In this document: in pieces, positions 1 through 5,379 of the stretch
Layout of the letters: the number at the start of each line of letters is the position of its first letter
How positions within the stretch are numbered: the first letter of the stretch is position 1
Source: Chloroflexota bacterium
GTDB lineage: Bacteria; Chloroflexota; Anaerolineae; Anaerolineales; UBA11657
Length of the DNA stretch: 6,896 bases
Direction of reading: 5' to 3'
Assembly (NCBI GenBank): GCA_003670425.1
Contig: QWRL01000127.1
Location: 1 to 6,896 of the forward strand
The notes under the pieces: generated by a model
The model's database searches: none
What the model saw: the letters and a program-made list of their open reading frames with translations, nothing else
Told to the model about the DNA's origin: nothing
Program-made: the position numbers and the translations under genes

Positions 1-269
1 AAAATGCCGGCAGTAAAAAGTGCACCGGCAAGCGCCAAAAGGTTTTGGTTTTGCACCCGGCCAATCAAGGCGGCAGCTGCCAGCAATGCCATTGCATGCA
101 GCATATGGTATTGCACCGCCGTTTCAAAAGTTGCCAGCCTGTGCGGCTCCAGCCGCGCGCGCAGCGCGTGTGCGCCAAACGCGCCAATCGCTACGCTCAG
201 GCCGGCCATGGCGGCGCCGGCAATCCATAACGTGCGTTCCATGTTTAGCGGGCGCGCAGCGCTGCTCAT
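1..269 (-). CDS. DUF423 family small membrane protein (YgdD-like), 3' part outside window
   Basis: Reading leftward from an ATG at 269, 89 residues are visible before the window ends, so the C-terminus is missing (the family is usually about 120-130 residues). The hallmark GAFGAH sequence is at residues 29-34, following a first hydrophobic segment (about residues 13-30). The stretch ETAVQYHMLHAMALL (about 49-63) and then ALAGALFTAGI (79-89) match the second and third membrane segments of DUF423/YgdD proteins. The function of this inner-membrane family is unknown. No strong Shine-Dalgarno precedes either the ATG at 269 or an in-frame ATG at 242 (residue 10), so the exact start is uncertain. 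The gene lies 25 bp after the stop of the AI-2E-family permease on the same strand and is probably co-transcribed with it. Confidence 0.88.
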   Translation of the reverse strand, partial: MSSAARPLNMERTLWIAGAAMAGLSVAIGAFGAHALRARLEPHRLATFETAVQYHMLHAMALLAAAALIGRVQNQNLLALAGALFTAGI

Positions 270-294
270 GCAGCCGGGCCGGATGGGCTGCGTT

Positions 295-1407
295 TCAAGC
301 GTCGTTGGTGGGAAAGGGCGTGAGGCCCAGCAGGCGCCGGCGGATATAGCGCCCGACCACCAGCAGCGAGCCGAGCACGGGTACCACAATCAGCGCGCCC
401 AATACGCCTTGCACCAGCGCCGCAATGATTACCACGGTGAAGATTACCCCTTCCGGCAAAAGCATTTGGCGGCCCAGCACATACGGCCGCAGCCAGATGC
501 TTTTGATGTTGATGAGAACTGTGTAGATGCCCAGTACCAGCAATCCAAATGAGGTGTGCGACATGTCCAGATAAGTGGAGCCTTTGAGCAGCGCGACAAC
601 CACGGCGATGACGGCAGTGGTGGCCGGACCCAGCTCCGGAATAATGCTTAGCACGCCGGCAAGAATTCCGATGGTAAGCCCACCCGGCAGTCCGATGGCC
701 GTGTAGACGATGCTAAAAACCACGCCGACAATCAGCATCAAGATCATGTTGCCCCAGAGGTATGTATGCCACACCTTGCGCACTTCCACATAAACGCGGT
801 TCATTTCCGGCTGCATGTATGCCGGCATCAACGCAATTATCCAGCTGCGCAAGCGCGGCCAGCCGGCGAGCAAATAGTATGTGGTCACCACAATCATTAC
901 CGTCCACGCGAGGTTGGTTGATGTGGCCTGCAGCAGCTCAATGATGGTGGCAGAGCTTGGGAGCAGCGAGCTGAGCGAGAGCTGTGCAATGCCCGGGAAT
1001 ACATCGCCGAGGTAAAGTGCGCCGCTGGGAGTTTGAATCGGCTGCAGAACGGCTGTGCGCAGCTCAATGAACGAAAACTGCAAGTCGGCGTAGATTTCTT
1101 GAGACTGACTGACGAGCGTGGGGGCCAGCAGCGCCGGCAATAAGAGAAATGCGGCCAGGCTGGTGAAGTACACAATTACAACCAGCGTTTGGCGCGACAG
1201 GTGCGTTACTTTGCGCAGCCCGTCCACGATGGTGCTCAACACATATGCAACGAGGCCGGAAATAATGAGCGGCTTGATGGCTGCGCTGGTGTAGACCACG
1301 ACGGCGCCACCCAAGACCACCAGCATGATGAGCGCCAGATAGCGAAATGCCTCTGTCCAATCTTCGCGGTCGGCTGCATCCAATGGCGGGTTGGGCTGCG
1401 GGTTCAT
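295..1407 (-). CDS. AI-2E family transporter (PerM/YdiK-like permease)
   Basis: A 370-residue polytopic membrane protein. Hydrophobic segments lie at roughly 22-42, 48-66, 74-98, 165-185, 218-240, 243-273, 286-304 and 318-353, which is the AI-2E family (PF01594) pattern with a large extracytoplasmic stretch between segments 3 and 4 (about 99-164). Family signatures include SIIPELGP (254-261), where members typically have an IPxxGP-like motif, and LRPYVLGR (306-313) before the last hydrophobic pair. A basic cluster RYIRRR (353-358) ends the final segment. Family members have been linked to autoinducer-2 export (TqsA) or to Na+/H+ antiport, so the substrate cannot be assigned. The ATG at 1407 is preferred over a GTG seven codons upstream because a GGAG ribosome site sits 8 nt before it. 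The DUF423 gene follows 25 bp downstream; the MFS gene is divergent. Confidence 0.92.
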   Translation of the reverse strand: MNPQPNPPLDAADREDWTEAFRYLALIMLVVLGGAVVVYTSAAIKPLIISGLVAYVLSTIVDGLRKVTHLSRQTLVVIVYFTSLAAFLLLPALLAPTLVSQSQEIYADLQFSFIELRTAVLQPIQTPSGALYLGDVFPGIAQLSLSSLLPSSATIIELLQATSTNLAWTVMIVVTTYYLLAGWPRLRSWIIALMPAYMQPEMNRVYVEVRKVWHTYLWGNMILMLIVGVVFSIVYTAIGLPGGLTIGILAGVLSIIPELGPATTAVIAVVVALLKGSTYLDMSHTSFGLLVLGIYTVLINIKSIWLRPYVLGRQMLLPEGVIFTVVIIAALVQGVLGALIVVPVLGSLLVVGRYIRRRLLGLTPFPTNDA

Positions 1408-1415
1408 AAGCGGTT

Positions 1416-1419
1416 CTCC
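1416..1419 (-). promoter_or_regulatory. Ribosome binding site deciding the start of the AI-2E permease
   Basis: On the minus strand GGAG is followed by 8 nt and then the ATG at 1407. The alternative GTG at 1428 has no comparable site, and starting there would put this GGAG inside the coding sequence. This supports the shorter, 370-residue protein. Confidence 0.6.
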
Positions 1420-1429
1420 ATTGCACACG

Positions 1430-1458
1430 ATTGTAACATTTGGGCTTCCAGCGCGTGT
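1430..1458 (-). promoter_or_regulatory. Candidate promoter for the AI-2E permease-DUF423 operon
   Basis: Reading leftward, the hexamer TACAAT (1435 down to 1430) matches the TATAAT -10 consensus at 5 of 6 positions. The region 17 bp upstream (1458-1453, ACACGC) is a poor -35. Transcription would start near 1423, giving a leader of about 16 nt that still contains the GGAG ribosome site. The -10 match and its placement are seen in the sequence; promoter activity is inferred. Confidence 0.4.
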
Positions 1459-1468
1459 GGGTTACAAT
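1440..1468 (+). promoter_or_regulatory. Candidate promoter for the MFS transporter-dioxygenase pair
   Basis: TACAAT at 1463-1468 is a 5-of-6 match to the -10 consensus. Seventeen bases upstream is TTGGGC (1440-1445), a 3-of-6 match to the -35 consensus TTGACA. Transcription would start near 1475, leaving a leader of about 36 nt before the GTG at 1511, with an AAGG at 1501-1504 as a weak ribosome site. It faces away from the minus-strand promoter and overlaps its upstream half. Confidence 0.45.
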
Positions 1469-1510
1469 AAATTCGCGGCGCTTTAGGCGCGCCGGTTTCC
1501 AAGGCTTTCT

Positions 1511-2815
1511 GTGACTGACACCGCTGCCCGCACACGCATTACTGCTTCGCTTTTCCTGTCGCAGGCGTTTTACTCCTCGGCGTTTATTGGTGTGTTTGCC
1601 GTGATGCCCATCCTCGCGACGCGTTTTGGCGGCTCGCCGGCGCAAGCCGGGCTGCCGGTAACGCTGACTATGGCCGGCCGGGCACTGGCGTCTTACCCGC
1701 TGGGCTGGGCGATGGACCGTTATGGGCGGCGCATGGCGCTCACAATTGGGTTCGCGGGCGGTGTGGTGAGCGCGGTACTAGGTGTGCTTGCAGTTTGGAG
1801 CAGCAGCTTGTGGCTGCTGCTGGCCAGCGCGGCGTTGATGGGCTTGGCGCGCAGTGCTTCCGAGCAGGCGCGTTTTATTGCGGCCGAAGTTCATGCGCCC
1901 GCGATGCGCGACAACATGATTGGCCTGATTGTTTTTGCGGGAACTTTCGGCGCAGTGGGCGGGCGCGCTGCCGCGGAAATGGGCAGCTGGCTGCGCCTTT
2001 CGTTTGGCCTGAATGAATTTGCGGTGGCTTACCTGCTGGCGATTGGATTGCTGGCGCTGGCGTTGCTGTGCACGCAAATTTTGTTGCGCCCCGACCCGCT
2101 GACGCTGCGCTGGAAAGCGGAGCCGGAATCCCTGCCGGAATCTGGCGCGCTGCCGAAAGTGGCTGGTGCGCTCCCCGCTGCGGCAGCGCCCGGCGCCGTA
2201 CCCGCGCCGCGGCGCGGGCGTCCGCTGCTAGAAATTTTTTCCGCGCCCGATATGCAGATTGCGGTGACGGCGATTGCCATGGGCCAGCTGGTGATGACCA
2301 TGTTGATGGTGATTACGCCGCTGCACATGAGCATCTGCGGATACGATACGCTCAATGTTTCCACGGCGCTGGCGGTGCACACGCTGGGAATGTTTGCGCT
2401 GTCGCCGCTGACTGGCTGGATGAGCCGGCAGGTGGGGCGCGTACCGGTGATTTGCGCGGGCGCGCTGGTGCTGATGGCGTGCGGTTTGCTGGCACCGTAT
2501 GCAGTGTCTTTGTACGCGCTTTACTTTGGCATGTTTGCGCTGGGCTATGGATGGAACCTTTGCCATGTGGCCGGGTCCGCATTGCTGGCGCAGATGGTGC
2601 CGGAGGGCGAAGGCGGGCGCGTGCAGGGCGCTGCCGAATTTATTGTTTCGATCACATCCGGGATTGGCAGCCTGAGTTCCGGTGCGCTGTTTGCGTGGCG
2701 CGGGTTCAGCGGGCCCGGTGCGGCGGGACTGCTGCTGGCGGGGGTGGTTCTTGTGGGAGTGGCGGTGGCCACCAGCGCCAACCGGCGTTTGGCGCTGGAA
2801 ATTGCTAATGCCTAA
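1511..2815 (+). CDS. MFS (major facilitator superfamily) transporter
   Basis: A 434-residue, 12-segment MFS permease beginning with GTG; AAGG six bases upstream is a weak ribosome site. The N-terminal half (about 12-192) and C-terminal half (about 248-422) are joined by a cytoplasmic loop at about 193-247 that includes a Pro/Ala-rich stretch (214-233). MFS motif A between segments 2 and 3 is clear as GWAMDRYGRR (65-74), with a degenerate counterpart GWMSRQVGR (302-310) between segments 8 and 9. A conserved-looking region GYGWNLCHVAGSALLA (345-360) lies around segment 10. The substrate cannot be read from the sequence. The 8-bp overlap with the downstream indoleamine-dioxygenase-family gene suggests it may carry tryptophan, another indole, or a kynurenine-type product. 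An export role (drug-efflux-like MFS) is equally compatible with the sequence. Confidence 0.93.
   Translation: MTDTAARTRITASLFLSQAFYSSAFIGVFAVMPILATRFGGSPAQAGLPVTLTMAGRALASYPLGWAMDRYGRRMALTIGFAGGVVSAVLGVLAVWSSSLWLLLASAALMGLARSASEQARFIAAEVHAPAMRDNMIGLIVFAGTFGAVGGRAAAEMGSWLRLSFGLNEFAVAYLLAIGLLALALLCTQILLRPDPLTLRWKAEPESLPESGALPKVAGALPAAAAPGAVPAPRRGRPLLEIFSAPDMQIAVTAIAMGQLVMTMLMVITPLHMSICGYDTLNVSTALAVHTLGMFALSPLTGWMSRQVGRVPVICAGALVLMACGLLAPYAVSLYALYFGMFALGYGWNLCHVAGSALLAQMVPEGEGGRVQGAAEFIVSITSGIGSLSSGALFAWRGFSGPGAAGLLLAGVVLVGVAVATSANRRLALEIANA
2797..2800 (+). promoter_or_regulatory. Ribosome binding site of the dioxygenase, inside the MFS gene
   Basis: GGAA lies 7 nt before the ATG at 2808, within the final codons of the MFS transporter. 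The MFS stop codon TAA (2813-2815) lies just after the dioxygenase start, so ribosomes finishing the transporter are positioned over the next start. This indicates translational coupling and selects the ATG at 2808 over upstream in-frame starts inside the transporter. Confidence 0.6.
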
Positions 2816-3983
2816 GCAGCGCGCGCCATTTGTGCTGCCAGATCTGGCGCAGTGGCAGGTGCATGCGGAGCGCGGCTTTCTGCCGGACCCGGACCCGCTG
2901 CTTGAACTTCCGCAAGCGTATGCGGCGTGGGAACGAATCAGCCGTGAGCTGCCGGGCCTGCTGGCTGCGGGCAGCGCGGCCCTGCTGCGCCAGGTGAGCG
3001 CGCTGCCCACCTTGGAGTTGTCCGGTTTGCAAACGGCGCCCATGCAAAACCGCGCCATGATCCTGCTGACCGTGCTGGCGCACGCATTTGTGTGGGCGGA
3101 CCCCGAACAACCGCGCAAGCTTTTGCCGGCCGCGATTGCGCTGCCGCTTGGGGCGCTGGCTGCGCAGCTGGGGCGGCCGCCGCTTTGCACCCACGCCACC
3201 ACCGTGCTGCACAACTGGCGCCGGCTGGATCCGGACGGGCCGATTGCGCTTGGCAATGTGGCCACGCTGTGTGGCTTCTTTGGCGGACTGGATGAGGCGT
3301 GGTTTTTTCTGGTGGCGCTGGAGGTGGAGGCGCGCGGCGCGCCCGCCGTTGTTGCAAGTTTGCAGCTGCAGGCTGCGGTTGCGGACCTGGATGCGGATGC
3401 TGCAACAGAAATAATGGAGCACCTGCACGCCACGCTGCTGGCCATGACGGCTGCACTGCGGCGCATGCCCGAGCGCTGCGCGCCGTTTGTGTTCTACAAC
3501 CGCTTGCGCCCGTTTCTGGCCGGCTGGAAGGACGAACCACTTTTGCCCGACGGCCTGATTTACGAAGGCATGGGCACGCAGCCGCAGCAGTACTTTGGTG
3601 CCAGTGCTGCGCAAAGCGCGTTGTTCCCGCTGTTTGATGAAGTGCTGGGCGTGGCGCATGCACCCGGCAATGCCGGCGGCTATCTGCGTCAGATGCGCGG
3701 CTACATGCCGGTTGAGCACCGGCGCCTGCTGGAACACGTGGCGGCCGGCCCTTCTGTGCGCCAGTGGCTGCAGCATCTGCCGGAAGGCGGCGCGCTGCGC
3801 GCAGCATATAACTTGTGCGTGGGCGAGCTGGGGACGCTGCGCACACTGCACATGCGCATCGCGGCTGAGTACATTGTGGCGCAAGCGCGCGCCGGCGTTG
3901 AGGCGCGCGGCACGGGCAGCACCAGCGTGATACCTTTCCTGAAAGCCGTGCGCGACGAGACCACGGCCAGCGCGGCCGCATGA
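2808..3983 (+). CDS. ido: Indoleamine 2,3-dioxygenase family heme dioxygenase
   Basis: A 391-residue protein resembling indoleamine 2,3-dioxygenase along its whole length (human IDO1 is 403). IDO uses heme and O2 to open the indole ring of tryptophan, giving N-formylkynurenine, the first step of the kynurenine route, in the cytoplasm. Comparing from memory with human IDO1: FLPDPDPL (24-31) and the LGRPP...NWRRLDPDGP region (121-145) mark the small domain. FYNRLRPFLAGWK (229-241) holds the counterparts of Phe226 and Arg231 (here F229, R234). PDGLIYEG (247-254), SAAQSA (266-271) and MRGYMPVEHR (296-305) are typical family blocks. RTLHMRI (345-351) supplies the proximal heme ligand, His348. GTGST (368-372) corresponds to the mobile-loop GTGGT, and FLKAVRDET (377-385) ends the fold. 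Ser167 of human IDO1 is replaced by Ala170. The start overlaps the MFS stop by 8 bp. No formamidase or kynureninase is in the window. Related PrnB-like enzymes are a less likely alternative. Confidence 0.93.
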   Translation: MPKQRAPFVLPDLAQWQVHAERGFLPDPDPLLELPQAYAAWERISRELPGLLAAGSAALLRQVSALPTLELSGLQTAPMQNRAMILLTVLAHAFVWADPEQPRKLLPAAIALPLGALAAQLGRPPLCTHATTVLHNWRRLDPDGPIALGNVATLCGFFGGLDEAWFFLVALEVEARGAPAVVASLQLQAAVADLDADAATEIMEHLHATLLAMTAALRRMPERCAPFVFYNRLRPFLAGWKDEPLLPDGLIYEGMGTQPQQYFGASAAQSALFPLFDEVLGVAHAPGNAGGYLRQMRGYMPVEHRRLLEHVAAGPSVRQWLQHLPEGGALRAAYNLCVGELGTLRTLHMRIAAEYIVAQARAGVEARGTGSTSVIPFLKAVRDETTASAAA

Positions 3984-4015
3984 TGTTTGTGCTGGGTGCC
4001 GGCGCGCGGCTGCTC

Positions 4016-4023
4016 TATATAAG
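4016..4023 (+). promoter_or_regulatory. Possible promoter -10 upstream of the pterin dehydratase
   Basis: TATATAAG lies in the 51-bp gap after the dioxygenase stop. It is the only AT-rich block in an otherwise GC-rich gap. No good -35 is found at 16-18 bp. Transcription would start near 4028, only about 7 nt before the ATG at 4035, which would make the transcript nearly leaderless and would cut off most of the weak GGGTG (4025-4029) that could otherwise act as a ribosome site. Confidence 0.3.
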
Positions 4024-4034
4024 CGGGTGTAATT

Positions 4035-4385
4035 ATGACTGAACTACTTGCCGGGCAAACTTGTGTGGCGTGCCGCGCGGATGCTCCGCGCGCAACCAGC
4101 GCCGAGCAGACTGCGCACATGCAGCAGCTGCCGGATTGGCAGCTGCACGAGCGCGCCGGCGTGTGGCAGCTGGAGCGCATGTTTAAGTTTGCAAATTTTG
4201 TTCAGAGCCTGGAGTTCACCAATCGTGTGGGTGCGCTGGCGGAGGAGCACGGACATCATCCCGCGCTGCTCACGGAGTGGGGCCGCGTGACGGTGACATG
4301 GTGGACGCACAAGATTGGCGGCCTGCACAACAATGATTTTGTGATGGCTGCAAAGACCGACCGTCTGCATGCTGGTGGCGGCTGA
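4035..4385 (+). CDS. phhB: 4a-hydroxytetrahydrobiopterin dehydratase (pterin-4a-carbinolamine dehydratase, PCD/PhhB)
   Basis: A 116-residue protein of normal family length. PCD dehydrates 4a-hydroxytetrahydropterin to the quinonoid dihydropterin, recycling the cofactor of aromatic amino acid hydroxylases. The family signature is clear: EEHGHHP (70-76) with the catalytic His74-His75-Pro76, then VTVTWWTH with His92, and GGLHNNDFVMAAKTD (95-109) with Asp101. The N-terminal CVAC pair (Cys10, Cys13) is common in bacterial members. The gene lies 51 bp after the dioxygenase and 37 bp before the aldolase on the same strand. No phenylalanine or tryptophan hydroxylase is visible here. Many bacteria carry PCD without a neighbouring hydroxylase, and some PCDs are tied to molybdopterin or other pterin use, so the partner is open. 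The family assignment is firm; its role in this cluster is inferred. Confidence 0.95.
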   Translation: MTELLAGQTCVACRADAPRATSAEQTAHMQQLPDWQLHERAGVWQLERMFKFANFVQSLEFTNRVGALAEEHGHHPALLTEWGRVTVTWWTHKIGGLHNNDFVMAAKTDRLHAGGG

Positions 4386-4412
4386 CCGCCCACCAAATAA
4401 TTTTGACCGCAC

Positions 4413-4416
4413 GGAG
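4413..4416 (+). promoter_or_regulatory. Ribosome binding site deciding the aldolase start
   Basis: GGAG is followed by 6 nt and then the ATG at 4423. An in-frame ATG at 4369, inside the end of the pterin dehydratase gene, would add 18 residues with no family resemblance and has no such site, so 4423 is the better start. Confidence 0.65.
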
Positions 4417-4422
4417 CAACCA

Positions 4423-5340
4423 ATGACAGCACGCGTTTCTGAAATTTTGAGCTGGTATCGCAGCGACAACCCCGGCACGCAAACCAACCTGGCGCGCATG
4501 CTGAACCACGGGCGCCTCGGCGGCAGCGGGCGCATGGTGATCCTGCCGGTGGATCAGGGCTTTGAGCACGGGCCGGCGCGCAGCTTTGCGCCCAACCCCG
4601 CCGGATACGACCCGCACTTTCACTTTCAGCTGGCGATTGACGCGGGCTGCAATGCCTACGCAGCGCCGCTGGGATTTCTGGAGGCCGGCGCCGCGGACTT
4701 TGCCGGGCAGATACCGTTGATCTTGAAGTTGAACAACCATGATGTGCTGCACTCCGAGACCGACCCGCTGGGCGCACAGACTGGCAGTGTGGAAGATGCG
4801 CTGCGCCTGGGCTGCGTCGCCATCGGCTACACCATTTACCCCGGCACGGTGGAGCGGCGCATGCTGTATGAGCAGCTGCGCGAACTTGTGCTCGAGGCCA
4901 AAGCTGTGGGCCTGGCAGTTGTGGTGTGGGCCTACCCGCGCGGCGGCGAGCTTTCCAAAGAGGGCGAGTCCGGGCTGGATGTGTGCGCATACGCTGCGCA
5001 ATTGGCAGCGCAGCTGGGTGCGCACATCATCAAGGTGAAGCTGCCCACGGCGCACATTGAGCAGCCCGAGGCGCAGAAGATTTACGAGAAGCATAAAATT
5101 CCCAAGGCTACGCTGACCGAGCGCGTGCAGCATGTGATCCAGAGCGCCTTTAATGGGCGGCGCATTGTGATCTTCTCGGGCGGCGCCAAGAGCGACGATG
5201 AGACGGTGCTGGCCGAGGCACGGGCCATTCGCGATGGCGGTGGCTTTGGTTCCATCATCGGGCGCAACAGTTTTCAGCGCGCCAAGCCGGATGCACTCAA
5301 GCTGCTGGCGGCCATCATGGAGATTTATAGCGGCGCATAG
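4423..5340 (+). CDS. fbaB: Class I fructose-bisphosphate aldolase, DhnA/FbaB type
   Basis: A 305-residue protein of the DhnA-type (archaeal-type) class I aldolase family. It cleaves or forms fructose 1,6-bisphosphate from dihydroxyacetone phosphate and glyceraldehyde 3-phosphate through a lysine Schiff base, acting in glycolysis and gluconeogenesis in the cytoplasm. The (beta/alpha)8 barrel landmarks are visible: ILPVDQGFEHGPARSFAPNP (40-59) with Asp44 in the strand-1 region, LKLNNHD (101-107), WAYPRG (169-174) with Tyr171 as the likely proton-transfer residue, HIIKVKLP (201-208) with Lys204 as the likely Schiff-base lysine, the phosphate-binding FSGG (251-254), and GGGFGSIIGRNSFQR (272-286) as the second phosphate-binding loop. 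The protein appears complete with no missing catalytic residue. It lies 37 bp after the pterin dehydratase and 39 bp before the PHP gene, so it may be co-transcribed with the former. Confidence 0.95.
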   Translation: MTARVSEILSWYRSDNPGTQTNLARMLNHGRLGGSGRMVILPVDQGFEHGPARSFAPNPAGYDPHFHFQLAIDAGCNAYAAPLGFLEAGAADFAGQIPLILKLNNHDVLHSETDPLGAQTGSVEDALRLGCVAIGYTIYPGTVERRMLYEQLRELVLEAKAVGLAVVVWAYPRGGELSKEGESGLDVCAYAAQLAAQLGAHIIKVKLPTAHIEQPEAQKIYEKHKIPKATLTERVQHVIQSAFNGRRIVIFSGGAKSDDETVLAEARAIRDGGGFGSIIGRNSFQRAKPDALKLLAAIMEIYSGA

Positions 5341-5358
5341 CAGTGGCTGCGGCGCAAA

Positions 5359-5367
5359 TGCTATACT
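5359..5367 (+). promoter_or_regulatory. Extended -10 promoter before the PHP phosphatase gene
   Basis: TGCTATACT matches the extended -10 pattern TGnTATAAT, with 5 of 6 in the hexamer (5362-5367). There is no recognisable -35 at 16-18 bp, as is usual for extended -10 promoters. The start point would fall near 5374, in or just after a T6 run (5369-5374), leaving about 6 nt before the ATG at 5380. The resulting mRNA would have essentially no leader or Shine-Dalgarno. Confidence 0.5.
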
Positions 5368-5379
5368 CTTTTTTAGAAT

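Larger units (their letters stand above)
1430..1468. repeat. Inverted repeat spanning the divergent promoters
   Basis: ATTGTAAC at 1430-1437 and GTTACAAT at 1461-1468 are perfect 8-bp inverted copies separated by 23 bp. Each arm contains the -10 hexamer of one of the two divergent promoters. The symmetry could simply reflect two similar promoters placed back to back, or it could be a two-site operator that a dimeric regulator uses to control both directions. The arm centres are 31 bp apart, about three helical turns, so both would face the same side of the DNA. Confidence 0.5.

Noticed and set aside
4..552. A plus-strand 182-codon open frame at the left edge
   Set aside because: It is the complement of the DUF423 gene and of the end of the AI-2E permease, whose motifs (GAFGAH and the hydrophobic segments) are clear on the minus strand.
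2228..3466. A long open frame on the minus strand across the MFS and dioxygenase genes (over 400 codons)
   Set aside because: Its translation is low-complexity Ser/Ala/Arg-rich and matches no family, while both plus-strand genes have clear family motifs over the same bases. Long antisense frames are expected in GC-rich coding DNA.
3997..4010. GCCG...CGGC hairpin in the gap between dioxygenase and pterin dehydratase
   Set aside because: A 4-bp GC stem without a T run is expected by chance in such GC-rich sequence.
4369..4422. Longer aldolase start at 4369, overlapping the pterin dehydratase
   Set aside because: The extra 18 residues resemble no aldolase N-terminus, and a good GGAG site precedes the ATG at 4423 instead.
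5340..5374. Possible rho-independent terminator after the aldolase (GCAG-TGG-CTGC hairpin, T6 run)
   Set aside because: The stem is only 4 bp and is separated from the T run by about 18 nt, and the T run directly follows a strong extended -10. A promoter explains the region better.
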